From NCBI RefSeq assembly GCF_037029465.1, contig NZ_JAYMEM010000026.1:1-64000 (forward strand): a DNA stretch of 64,000 nucleotides. Reading direction: 5' to 3'. Under the pieces are notes generated by a model. That model made no database searches, was not told the origin of the DNA, and worked only from the letters and a program-made list of their open reading frames with translations. This DNA is from Mesoflavibacter sp037029465. GTDB lineage: Bacteria > Bacteroidota > Bacteroidia > Flavobacteriales > Flavobacteriaceae. Both the position numbers and the translations under genes were made by a program. Below, one piece after another: positions 1 through 6,110 of this stretch. Each line of letters starts with the position of its first letter. The stretch's first letter is position 1.

Positions 1-62
1 TCTGCTGTTTTCAAAGTTCGGAATTCGCACGATTTTTACGTTTAGTTTTTAATTTCGCTATT
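1..62 (-). repeat. Partial second copy of the ORF-less cassette
   Basis: These 62 bases match 1279-1340 with only a few mismatches, including the run leading into GCAACCAAC. They are the 5' part (minus orientation) of another copy of the ORF-less cassette found at 1057-1340. The rest lies outside the window, so the array is longer than what is visible. Confidence 0.75.
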
Positions 63-197
63 GCAACCAACGGTTTGGGCTATGAGTAGTTGCGTGGTTT
101 AGCGGTTAACATTGCAAGTATACACGAAACTGAAAATCCGCGAGGATTTTCAGAAGTAGGCGAGAACAAGCAATTACTTATAGCCATTGTTGTGGTG
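63..197 (-). repeat. attC-like site A
   Basis: Imperfect palindrome of about 135 bp that starts 7 nt beyond the stop codon of the SdpI-like gene. Outer arms are GGCTATGAGTAGTTGC near 78-93 and GCAATTACTTATAGCC near 170-185. A perfect 10-bp inner hairpin (CTGAAAATCC/GGATTTTCAG) lies at 130-153. The end box GTTGTGGTG at 189-197 is complementary to the start box of site B (921-930), which bounds the two-gene cassette. The other end, GCAACCAAC (63-71), belongs to the next cassette. Its internal sequence differs from sites B-E. Confidence 0.65.
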
Positions 198-203
198 TCG
201 TTA

Positions 204-560
204 TTATTCATTCGCAAATTTATTCTTAATTGCTTTTTCAACTCGTATTAATAAAAATACGACCATTAATATCATTAATCCCAATCCTAAAAACATTCCA
301 ATTTTCCCATCGGGTTCAAATATTAATCCAATAGTCGAACTTAAAGTCAAAAGAGCTCCAAGCTTAATCATTTCAATGGAAGAGTATTTTTGAGAGAAAT
401 CCCATCTTTCTTGACTTTTCATAGAACTTGAGGTTCTGTATCCATAAAGTCCATTTATTTTTTTCGGTGGAAATTTTAGCATTAAAAATCCTGCGAGCAT
501 AAAAATTATTCCAGACGATGACGGAATTAGAAATAAGGGATTGTCAAAGGGTAAATTCAT
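204..560 (-). CDS. SdpI family membrane protein (cassette gene)
   Basis: 118 aa, about three membrane segments (residues 12-30, 65-85, 88-108). The stretch GLYGYRTSSSMKSQERWDF around residues 37-56 matches the conserved loop of the SdpI C-terminal domain. In Bacillus SdpI gives immunity to the SdpC killing factor and acts in signal transduction; whether this protein gives immunity to anything is unknown. The start overlaps the stop of the upstream DUF3784 gene by one base (TAATG), so the two are translationally coupled and travel as one cassette. The stop lies 7 nt from attC-like site A. Family assignment is good, function is not. Confidence 0.8.
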   Translation of the reverse strand: MNLPFDNPLFLIPSSSGIIFMLAGFLMLKFPPKKINGLYGYRTSSSMKSQERWDFSQKYSSIEMIKLGALLTLSSTIGLIFEPDGKIGMFLGLGLMILMVVFLLIRVEKAIKNKFANE

Positions 561-871
561 TATTGATTCTTGATTTTATATTTTTTCGAGTTTGATTTTA
601 TTAACAAGTATGGTATTCCGACAATCATTGAAGTCCAAAAAGCATAATTTTGAATACTTGGATTTTCAGTCAATACAGATATTAAATACCCAAAAATGAT
701 AATTAAAGCCATTCCAAACATCACATTTCGAAATAAATTTGCTATTCCTTCAATATTGTATTTTTCCTTTTCTTCTTTCGGCATTGTATTGTAGCCAGCA
801 ATCAGCCAATACATTTTTCCGTATTTTATTAAAAACCCAAGAACTATAAAAATTATTGCTGTTACTATCAT
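560..871 (-). CDS. DUF3784 domain membrane protein (cassette gene)
   Basis: 103 aa with three predicted membrane helices (residues 1-17, 48-66, 76-92). The N-terminal pattern, IIFIVLGFLIKYGKMYWLIA followed by GYNTMPKEEKEKYNIEG, is the DUF3784 hallmark. The family has no established biochemical role but is often next to SdpI-like proteins, as here. The gene begins 50 nt after the cassette boundary at 921 and no clear promoter was seen in that leader. It shares the TAATG junction with the SdpI gene. Confidence 0.8.
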   Translation of the reverse strand: MIVTAIIFIVLGFLIKYGKMYWLIAGYNTMPKEEKEKYNIEGIANLFRNVMFGMALIIIFGYLISVLTENPSIQNYAFWTSMIVGIPYLLIKSNSKKYKIKNQ

Positions 872-920
872 TTTAAAATATTTTACGTTTTCCGTTGATT
901 TCTAAACGTTCGGTCATAAT

Positions 921-1056
921 GCACCACAACGTTAGCGTATAAATTTCAGTTGCGGAAAATCGGTACGATTTTCCGATTGAGACTGAAAGATAGAAAATTG
1001 CAATGAATTTCCGTAGGAAATTCAGCCGCAATTGAATTTATACATTGTTGGTTGCA
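921..1056 (-). repeat. attC-like site B
   Basis: About 136 bp. Long arms at 937-955 and 1026-1043 pair with few mismatches. Two perfect inner hairpins lie at 954-974 (GGAAAATCG, GTA loop, CGATTTTCC) and 1005-1023 (GAATTTCC, GTA loop, GGAAATTC). The core is nearly identical to site E (roughly six differences over about 110 bases), but the end boxes differ: GCACCACAAC at 921-930 and GTTGGTTGCA at 1047-1056. It ends the ORF-less cassette's upstream neighbour in array order. Confidence 0.72.
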
Positions 1057-1340
1057 GTTTTAATTCAGTTTTTTGAGGTTCATTCAGAGTTTGTTTTGCG
1101 TTCTGCTATTCAATTCCACGTTATGATTCCGCAATTTTGGAATTCGATAGAGTAGCAGTGATCAATTCACGTTTTTTTAATTCCGCTCAAGTTGATTTCT
1201 GCGCACAGTTCCGTTTTACATTTTTCAATTCAGCGTTACGTTTCGGTCTCGAGTTTTAAATTCAGTTTCTGCGCAAAGTTCCGCTGTTTTCAAAGTTCAG
1301 AATTCACACGATTTATACGTTTAGTTTTTAATTCCGCTAT
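1057..1340 (-). other. ORF-less cassette body
   Basis: About 285 bp between sites B and C with no plausible gene on either strand. It is bounded by GTTGGTTGCA (1047-1056) and its complement TGCAACCAAC (1341-1350). It contains internal partial repeats: TTTTTAATTCCGCT occurs near 1174 and 1326, and TTTCTGCGCA occurs near 1198 and 1267. A second copy occupies 1-62. Non-coding cassettes are known in chromosomal integrons, where some carry promoters or small RNAs. I saw no clear TAnnTTTG promoter here. Confidence 0.6.
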
Positions 1341-1479
1341 TGCAACCAACGGTCTCGTATAACCGTCAGTTACGGGATTAAAGATAGTGTTTTTCGGTTA
1401 AGCACTGACGTTAGCAATTCCGAGTGGATTCGGACGCAGTCGAATCCGCCGTAATTGCGGTTATACATTGTTGTGCAAC
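1341..1479 (-). repeat. attC-like site C
   Basis: About 139 bp. Arms TCGTATAACCGTCAGTTACG near 1353-1372 and CCGTAATTGCGGTTATAC near 1449-1466 pair. An inner hairpin GGATTCG/CGAATCC lies near 1424-1445. The core is nearly identical to site D. The boxes are TGCAACCAAC (1341-1350) and GTTGTGCAAC (1470-1479). The stop codon of the lipoprotein gene (1486) is 6 nt away. Confidence 0.72.
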
Positions 1480-1485
1480 GTTTCT

Positions 1486-2016
1486 TTATTCCCACGCGAG
1501 TTTTTTCTTGTTTTCAATAACCTTAATCAATTTCATTCTTAAATTTCCATTTTTCAAGTCAGCTAATTGGTACTCGGAAACAGTATGAAACTCTGATTCA
1601 AGACCATATTCTCCGTCAAAAGTCAATTCGTAAATTCCATTTCCATTCGATTTCCAATTACCTTTTTTAATTGATAAAATTCCATTTCCGCAATCATAGA
1701 ATTCGGTTAAGTCTTTAAAAATAACTTTTCCATCATTTTTAAATTCAAAAGTGTAGAGTATAAAATCATCTTTTGGTTTTTTGATTTTTAGTTCAAATCC
1801 ACTTTTTAAATAATGATAGAAGTTATCCACGTAATACTTTCCAATAATTTTATCCGATTCTAATTTTTCTTCCGTTTTAGATATGTCTGTTTTGTTAAAG
1901 TCAGTTTTAGCCTCGGCAATTTTTATACTGGAAGTTTCAACTTTATTTTGTTTTTCATTGCAACTGTAGAATAGAACTACAGTTAAAATCAGTAATATTT
2001 TATCTTGAATTTTCAT
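1486..2016 (-). CDS. Cassette-encoded lipoprotein, unknown function
   Basis: 176 aa from the ATG at 2016. An in-frame upstream start at 2034 would read from inside the recombination box, so 2016 is preferred. The N-terminus is a lipoprotein signal (hydrophobic ILLILTVVLF, then lipobox FYSC). The mature part is charged, with a C-terminal beta-rich region containing GNWKSNGNGIYELTF, which resembles lipocalin-like or META-type small domains without a confident match. Start and stop lie 10 and 6 nt from the cassette boundaries, leaving no room for an own promoter. Transcription probably comes from outside the cassette. Confidence 0.7.
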   Translation of the reverse strand: MKIQDKILLILTVVLFYSCNEKQNKVETSSIKIAEAKTDFNKTDISKTEEKLESDKIIGKYYVDNFYHYLKSGFELKIKKPKDDFILYTFEFKNDGKVIFKDLTEFYDCGNGILSIKKGNWKSNGNGIYELTFDGEYGLESEFHTVSEYQLADLKNGNLRMKLIKVIENKKKLAWE

Positions 2017-2025
2017 TTTTCTAAT

Positions 2026-2165
2026 GTTGCACAACGGTCTCGTATAACCGTCAGTTACGGGTTAAATTAGCGTTTATTTTCGGTTTAGCACAGACTTTAG
2101 CAATTCCGAGTGGATTCGGACGTAGTCGAATCCGCCGTAATTGCGGTTATACATTGTTGTACGCA
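2026..2165 (-). repeat. attC-like site D
   Basis: About 140 bp and nearly identical to site C in its core, with the same CGTATAACCGTCAGTTACGG arm and the same GGATTCG/CGAATCC inner hairpin. Its boxes are unique: GTTGCACAAC (2026-2035), complementary to the end of site C, and GTTGTACGCA (2156-2165), complementary to the start of site E. This mosaic of shared core and cassette-specific ends is what site-specific cassette insertion produces. Confidence 0.72.
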
Positions 2166-2171
2166 GGTTTT

Positions 2172-2735
2172 TTATTCGGTTAAATTTGCAATACATTTCT
2201 CTCTTATTCTCCAAATTTGGTCAAACTCAAATTGCGAATTTATTTCGTTTAGCCAATTTCTCAAGAACTCTTTGTGATAATCAACTTTAAATTCCGTAAC
2301 CTGATTTGGTTCGATTAGTTTTTCTTGGATTATGTCTTTTTCAATTTTTTTGAATTCCGATTGCTCACTTGTTAAGTCAGTTCGCTTATTATTTATTTTT
2401 AGATAACAATGTGCTTCTGGAATAAATTCAATAGAGTTTTTAGTTAGTTCAGTTCCAATTTTTGGTGTGTTTAATTCGGTCATTCGATAAATTCCGATTA
2501 CTAAATCAATATTTGGTATGCTATTTAAATCCGCAATTCTTTTTAAAAGAGCGTGTTTTGAGCTACAAGTTCCTTTTTGTTCAGATATAACGAGTCCAAA
2601 ATCAGTCCGATTTTTATTTCGTCCGTATGGTAAGTTTTTAATGAACTCGGTCAATTCATTCCACGTTTCAATTCCGGTACTTTTTGCAAGTTCCGTTAGT
2701 TTATCTTTTGACTTTAATTTGTAATCTGTGTTCAT
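2172..2735 (-). CDS. Transglutaminase-like protein (cassette gene)
   Basis: 187 aa, no signal peptide, predicted cytosolic. A candidate Cys-His-Asp triad fits the transglutaminase-like/papain fold: Cys57 in KGTCSSKHALL, His109 in PEAHCYL and Asp120 in NNKRTDLT, with spacing usual for the fold. Such proteins can be peptidases, amidases or cross-linkers, so the substrate cannot be named. The ATG at 2735 is 10 nt from the cassette's first box (2745-2754), the same spacing as in the neighbouring cassette, and the stop is 7 nt from the last box. The gene fills its cassette. Confidence 0.72.
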   Translation of the reverse strand: MNTDYKLKSKDKLTELAKSTGIETWNELTEFIKNLPYGRNKNRTDFGLVISEQKGTCSSKHALLKRIADLNSIPNIDLVIGIYRMTELNTPKIGTELTKNSIEFIPEAHCYLKINNKRTDLTSEQSEFKKIEKDIIQEKLIEPNQVTEFKVDYHKEFLRNWLNEINSQFEFDQIWRIREKCIANLTE

Positions 2736-2744
2736 TGCTCAACT

Positions 2745-2880
2745 TGCGTACAACGTTTGTGTATAAATTTCAGTTGCGGAAAATCGGTACGATTTTCCGA
2801 TTTAGACTGAAAGATAGTAAATTGCAAAGAAATTCCGTAGGAATTTCAGCCGCAATTGAATTTATACATTGTTAGCAGAC
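2745..2880 (-). repeat. attC-like site E
   Basis: About 136 bp; the core matches site B almost base for base, including the GGAAAATCG/CGATTTTCC hairpin and the long GTATAAATTTCAGTTGCGG arm with its partner ending at 2866. The boxes are TGCGTACAAC (2745-2754) and GTTAGCAGAC (2871-2880). The latter's GTTAGCA is complementary to TGCTAAC at 3790-3796, bounding the cassette nearest the recombinase. The stop of the 2885-3769 gene is 4 nt away. Confidence 0.72.
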
Positions 2881-2884
2881 GTTT

Positions 2885-3769
2885 TTAATATTCAATATTA
2901 AATTGAAAACTATTCATTCCATTAAAAACTTCAACTACATTAATCGGATTGTTTTGACTATTATAGGAATATTCATAATTTCGGTCTAAGTTACCATTTT
3001 CGTATATTGAAATGATATTGTTTTTTAAAAAAGGGAAAGAGTATCCTTCGTAACCATCCCAACCAAAATCCCCAACTAAAAAGTGATCGAAAGAATTTAA
3101 AAACTTATGAAGATAAATTGAACTTAAATGTCCAAAAAATGGATTTGTATTATTATCATATTCATATTCTGAGATATGTAATAAACTGTTATTGCTGTTA
3201 AAAACACTTATTTTTTTAATATTTTGATTATTATCATACTCAATTGAAGCATAATTTTGATCTTTTGTAATTTTGACAATCAAACCATTATTTTGTTCTA
3301 ATGTTATAATTCCGATGCTACCTGTATTTGAACTCGTATTGATATAAATTAAATTATTATCATATGAGTATTCTTCTGTTCTTATTATTGTTGGATTAAT
3401 AGAATTGCTAGGTTGATTAATTGTTTCGGTTACATTTAATAGTCTGTTGTACGAATCATATGTGAATATTGTGTTTGAACTAAAGTTGGAGTTATTTGAA
3501 ATCAAATTTCTAGAAGCGACATTGTTTGAGTTATAATAAAAATCAGTTTCAGTATCAATGTTTTCGGAAGTGTAAGTGTCAATAATTTTTATTAGTTGAT
3601 TATTCTGGTTATATAAGTATTCTAAATTTATATTGTTACTTGCATGTTCCTTTTTTACCAAGATATTATCAGTAATCTCATTATCAACTACACTATTATT
3701 ATCTTCTGATGAACAAGACATTATTATTAATATCAATAAAGCTTTTAAAATTAACTTATGTTTTTTCAT
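2885..3769 (-). CDS. Cassette-encoded lipoprotein with YD/RHS-like repeats
   Basis: 294 aa. Lipoprotein signal with lipobox IMSC at residues 16-19. The mature part is rich in Asn, Tyr and Ser and carries degenerate YD-type units (FTYDSYNRL, YSYDNN, YEYDNN, EYSYNSQNN) spaced about 20-40 residues apart. This resembles short RHS-like surface lipoproteins of flavobacteria rather than a full RHS toxin, as no core or toxin tip is present. It is the cassette next to the recombinase. The ATG at 3769 is 20 nt from the recombination box at 3790-3796. It could be a cell-surface adhesin or binding protein; function unknown. Confidence 0.72.
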   Translation of the reverse strand: MKKHKLILKALLILIIMSCSSEDNNSVVDNEITDNILVKKEHASNNINLEYLYNQNNQLIKIIDTYTSENIDTETDFYYNSNNVASRNLISNNSNFSSNTIFTYDSYNRLLNVTETINQPSNSINPTIIRTEEYSYDNNLIYINTSSNTGSIGIITLEQNNGLIVKITKDQNYASIEYDNNQNIKKISVFNSNNSLLHISEYEYDNNTNPFFGHLSSIYLHKFLNSFDHFLVGDFGWDGYEGYSFPFLKNNIISIYENGNLDRNYEYSYNSQNNPINVVEVFNGMNSFQFNIEY

Positions 3770-3789
3770 TATTGGTTGGTTTAAATGTT

Positions 3790-3890
3790 TGCTAACACGT
3801 ATATATACGCAATAATACTAAAAATAAAATAAATATTCAATCTAAACGTCAAAATGTTTCAAATCTTAATGTTTATAGTAGGTTAGCAGA
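3790..3890 (-). other. attI-like recombination site next to the integrase
   Basis: On the minus strand this 101-bp region starts with TCTGCTAAC (3890-3882), the same box that ends the first cassette at 2879-2871. It finishes with GTTAGCA (3796-3790), where the first cassette begins. Next to the latter is a perfect palindrome CGTATATATACG (3798-3809). The core lacks the strong hairpins of sites A-E. It could be the primary attI site or the remnant of an attC. A weak cassette promoter candidate inside it (minus strand, CAAA at 3850-3853 as -33, TATTTTTA at 3819-3826 as -7, 7 of 8 to TAnnTTTG) could act as Pc. Confidence 0.5.
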
Positions 3891-3901
3891 TTTTAAATTA
3901 A

Positions 3902-3969
3902 TTGCGCAATTTGTATATCTAATTAAAATTATTTTCTATTTTTGATAAATAGATATACAAATTACGCAA
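3902..3969 (+). promoter_or_regulatory. Integrase promoter within a 19-bp inverted repeat
   Basis: The arms TTGCGCAATTTGTATATCT (3902-3920) and AGATATACAAATTACGCAA (3951-3969) pair with one mismatch across a 30-nt spacer. Inside lies TTTG (3910-3913), 23 nt, then TATTTTTG (3937-3944), a full match to the Bacteroidota -7 element TAnnTTTG. Transcription would start near 3951, giving a leader of about 20 nt before the TTG at 3973. The inverted repeat overlaps both promoter elements and the start region, so it is a good candidate for autoregulation or for a recombinase binding site. Confidence 0.55.
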
Positions 3970-3972
3970 GTT

Positions 3973-5040
3973 TTGATTTTAAGTAATTATTCGTTTCAGT
4001 TTGGTAAACATAATGACAAAAATGTTATTTGGATTCAGTTTCCATACTCGACAACGCTCATAAATCAACTTAAAAAACGTTTTCCTTCAGCAAAATGGAG
4101 TAAAACTCAAAAGTGTTGGTATATGTTAGATGGTGCTTCTGTTAGAGAAGCGTTACAGCTACCAAGCAAAGACCAATCTGTTGGTCATCTGCAAGAAATT
4201 CATCCAAAAAATCACGAAGCATTTATAAATTTTCATCAGTTACTTAAACTTAAAGCATATAGCCCAAACACCATAAAAACTTACCTTTATGAGTTTGCCC
4301 ATTTACTTAAATTGATAAAAAATTATGATGTAAATAAGCTTACTCCAGAAAAACTTAAATCCTACTTTTTGTTCTGCTTAGAGCATGATAAAATGAAAGA
4401 ACGAAAGTTAAACGGTAAGATTAATGCCATAAAATTCTACTACGAGCAAGTATTACATCAACCACGAATGTTTTTTGACATACCAAGACCCAAAAAGCCT
4501 ATCACTTTACCCAAACATTTATCTAAAAACGAAATTAAACGCTTATTTAAACAAGTTGAAAATGAAAAGCATCTACTCATTTTAAAACTGGTTTATGGCA
4601 TGGGTTTACGCTTAAGCGAAGTGACTAATCTTAAAATAACCGATATTGATAGCGAAAATATGATGGTTAGAATAGAAGGAGCAAAAGGAAAAAAAGATCG
4701 TGTAGTAAATTTACCCGAAAGTATTTTGGAAGAAATGCGAGATTACTACCAAAAATATAAACCAGAACATTATTTGTTTAACGGTCAATACGGCGGAAAA
4801 TATTCGACAAGAAGCGTGCAAAGTATTTTTAAAACCGCAATGAAAAAAGCCAGAATTAATAAACGTATTGGTATACATGGGTTACGACACAGCTACGCAA
4901 CTCACCTTTTAGAAAGTGGCGCAGATATTAGGTTTATTCAAGAATTATTAGGGCATTATAGCATTAAAACTACGCAGGTTTACACCAATGTAACTAATCT
5001 TTCTAAGCATAAAATTAAAAGTCCTTTGGATTATTTGTAA
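3973..5040 (+). CDS. IntI/Xer-like tyrosine recombinase, putative integrase of the cassette array
   Basis: 355 aa. Residues 1-68 form an extra N-terminal domain (around FPSAKWSKTQKCWYMLDG). A SAM-like core-binding domain spans about 78-165 and the catalytic domain 180-355. Active-site residues are visible: Arg213 (GLRLSEV), Lys238 or Lys240 (AKGKKDR), His302 and Arg305 (HGLRH), His328 (LLGHYS) and nucleophile Tyr337 (TTQVYTNV). The C-terminus KIKSPLDYL resembles the VRSPLD tail of integron integrases. The insertion typical of IntI between the Lys and HxxR motifs is not seen, since that stretch is short, as in XerC/D. The start is TTG; the frame is open only from 3946 and no ATG precedes the domain. 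It is divergent from the cassettes and has no phage neighbours. Confidence 0.8.
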   Translation: MILSNYSFQFGKHNDKNVIWIQFPYSTTLINQLKKRFPSAKWSKTQKCWYMLDGASVREALQLPSKDQSVGHLQEIHPKNHEAFINFHQLLKLKAYSPNTIKTYLYEFAHLLKLIKNYDVNKLTPEKLKSYFLFCLEHDKMKERKLNGKINAIKFYYEQVLHQPRMFFDIPRPKKPITLPKHLSKNEIKRLFKQVENEKHLLILKLVYGMGLRLSEVTNLKITDIDSENMMVRIEGAKGKKDRVVNLPESILEEMRDYYQKYKPEHYLFNGQYGGKYSTRSVQSIFKTAMKKARINKRIGIHGLRHSYATHLLESGADIRFIQELLGHYSIKTTQVYTNVTNLSKHKIKSPLDYL

Positions 5041-5426
5041 ACACATTCTTGTAAAAATAGGAATCTAAAAATGTCTTTTGTCTTTAATAACGCTGCTCAC
5101 TGAGCGTAGTCGAAGTGATGCATGACTAAAAAATCTATTTTTAGAATATGTCAATTAAAGATTCTTCGCTTTGCTCTGAATGACATTCTTAATCTTAACA
5201 AAATTCACTTTTCATTCAGAAGCTTTTGCGCTAAGCATAGTCTAAGTGATGTATGACTGATGAATCTAAAATAAATTGATTTTTTAAGTAGAGATTATTT
5301 GCTTTCGGTCTTAATGACAGTCTCATTCTAAAAACATTACTTTGTCATTCAGAAGGAGGAACGACTGATGAATCTATTTCATTCAAAACGCTTATTATAG
5401 ATTCTTCGCTTTGCTCTGAATGACAG
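5041..5426. repeat. REP-like palindromic repeat cluster I
   Basis: No gene. It holds copies of two half-elements, AGATTCTTCGCTTTGCTCTG followed by AATGACA (5159-5185 and 5399-5425) and TGTCATTCAGAAGGAGGAAC continuing to 5375 (from 5343). The unit 5343-5425 has perfect terminal inverted repeats (TGTCATTCAGA/TCTGAATGACA) and inner GAATCT/AGATTC arms, so two half-sites face each other as in REPIN elements. Degenerate copies of a second family (GAGCGTAGTCGAAGTG) lie at 5102-5117 and near 5230-5252. The last copy ends 1 nt before the stop codon of the next gene (5427). Confidence 0.7.
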
Positions 5427-6110
5427 TTATAAACTTAAATACCAACCAATAGTTAACCAATATCTTTGTCGGGTATCATTATTAATAAAGTTGTTAATAC
5501 GGTATTCTAAGCCAAGTTCAAGTTTGTTATTATCTGTAAATACATAGCCAAAATTAGGCGATAATCTTAGCTCTAAATCGTATATATTTCCTTTAAAAAT
5601 ATTCAAATATTCGTTGCTAATTTTAAAATACCATTCGGTTGGATCTACGGTTTGTCCATTTAATGGTAAATCAAAAGTTAATCGATAACGAAGTCTAAAC
5701 TGCATGTCTTGATCAGTTTCAAAAGTTTGATCAGAAGCAAACCTATGTCCTAATCGATATGTGTTTAAAGATTTAATTACAGTAAACTGCTGTATGCTAC
5801 GTTTTATAACATCATTATCGGTAAATCGAAGTAAAAATCCGCCAGCCAATTTATTATTTAATCCTACTTTTTTTGAAACAATAAAAGCAGCATCTGTATG
5901 CACGTAATCGTAACCAGAATTTTGATTGCTGTTGGTTATCCCTTCTGCAAAAAGTTGCCTAAATTCTGATTTGAAATTTAGTTGCCAATTATTATTTAAT
6001 GATTTACGAATGTTTAGCGTAGGCAACGTACCAATTTGGTATCTATTTTGTCCAAAACTAATCGAAATAACAAGCAGAAATAAAACTAAAAAAGCGTAAC
6101 GTTTTTTCAT
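5427..6110 (-). CDS. DUF2490 domain protein, putative outer membrane beta-barrel
   Basis: 227 aa. Signal peptide at residues 1-20 (ending ISFGQ). The rest has alternating hydrophobic strands and ends in an aromatic-rich strand (RYWLTIGWYLSL), as in DUF2490 proteins, which are predicted small outer membrane barrels of unknown role common in Bacteroidota. It starts within the stop of the upstream gene (one-base overlap, TAATG), so the two form an operon. Its 3' end abuts a REP-like unit, which may serve as its transcription end. Confidence 0.78.
   Translation of the reverse strand: MKKRYAFLVLFLLVISISFGQNRYQIGTLPTLNIRKSLNNNWQLNFKSEFRQLFAEGITNSNQNSGYDYVHTDAAFIVSKKVGLNNKLAGGFLLRFTDNDVIKRSIQQFTVIKSLNTYRLGHRFASDQTFETDQDMQFRLRYRLTFDLPLNGQTVDPTEWYFKISNEYLNIFKGNIYDLELRLSPNFGYVFTDNNKLELGLEYRINNFINNDTRQRYWLTIGWYLSL

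Larger units (their letters stand above)
1..5040. mobile_element. Integron-like element: divergent tyrosine recombinase plus cassette array
   Basis: The recombinase is on the plus strand at 3973-5040. All cassette genes (3769 down to 204) are on the minus strand and read away from it, as in integrons. Five large imperfect palindromes (63-197, 921-1056, 1341-1479, 2026-2165, 2745-2880) follow the stop codons of the units. A recombinase-proximal site lies at 3790-3890. Each unit starts with a short sequence exactly complementary to the box after its last gene: GTTGTGGTGC/GCACCACAAC type for 204-871, GTTGGTTGCA for the ORF-less unit, GTTGTGCAAC for 1486-2016, GTTGTACGCA for 2172-2735, GTTAGCA for 2885-3769. 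GTT/AAC triplets are invariant, as in attC sites, but the usual GTTRRRY core is not kept. The array continues past the left edge. The integron reading is inference from this architecture. Confidence 0.72.

Noticed and set aside
187..393. Plus-strand frame of 68 codons over the SdpI-like gene
   Set aside because: It is antisense to a gene of a recognised family, begins in attC-like site A and has no family features.
2684..2875. Plus-strand frame spanning the transglutaminase gene start and site E
   Set aside because: It runs through the palindromic site and has no plausible protein features.
2885..3769. RHS toxin
   Set aside because: At 294 aa with degenerate YD-like units, a lipobox and no C-terminal toxin domain it is a lipoprotein, not an RHS toxin.
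3973..5040. Prophage or conjugative element integrase
   Set aside because: No phage, mobilisation or tRNA attachment site lies nearby, and all neighbours on one side are palindrome-bounded cassettes.
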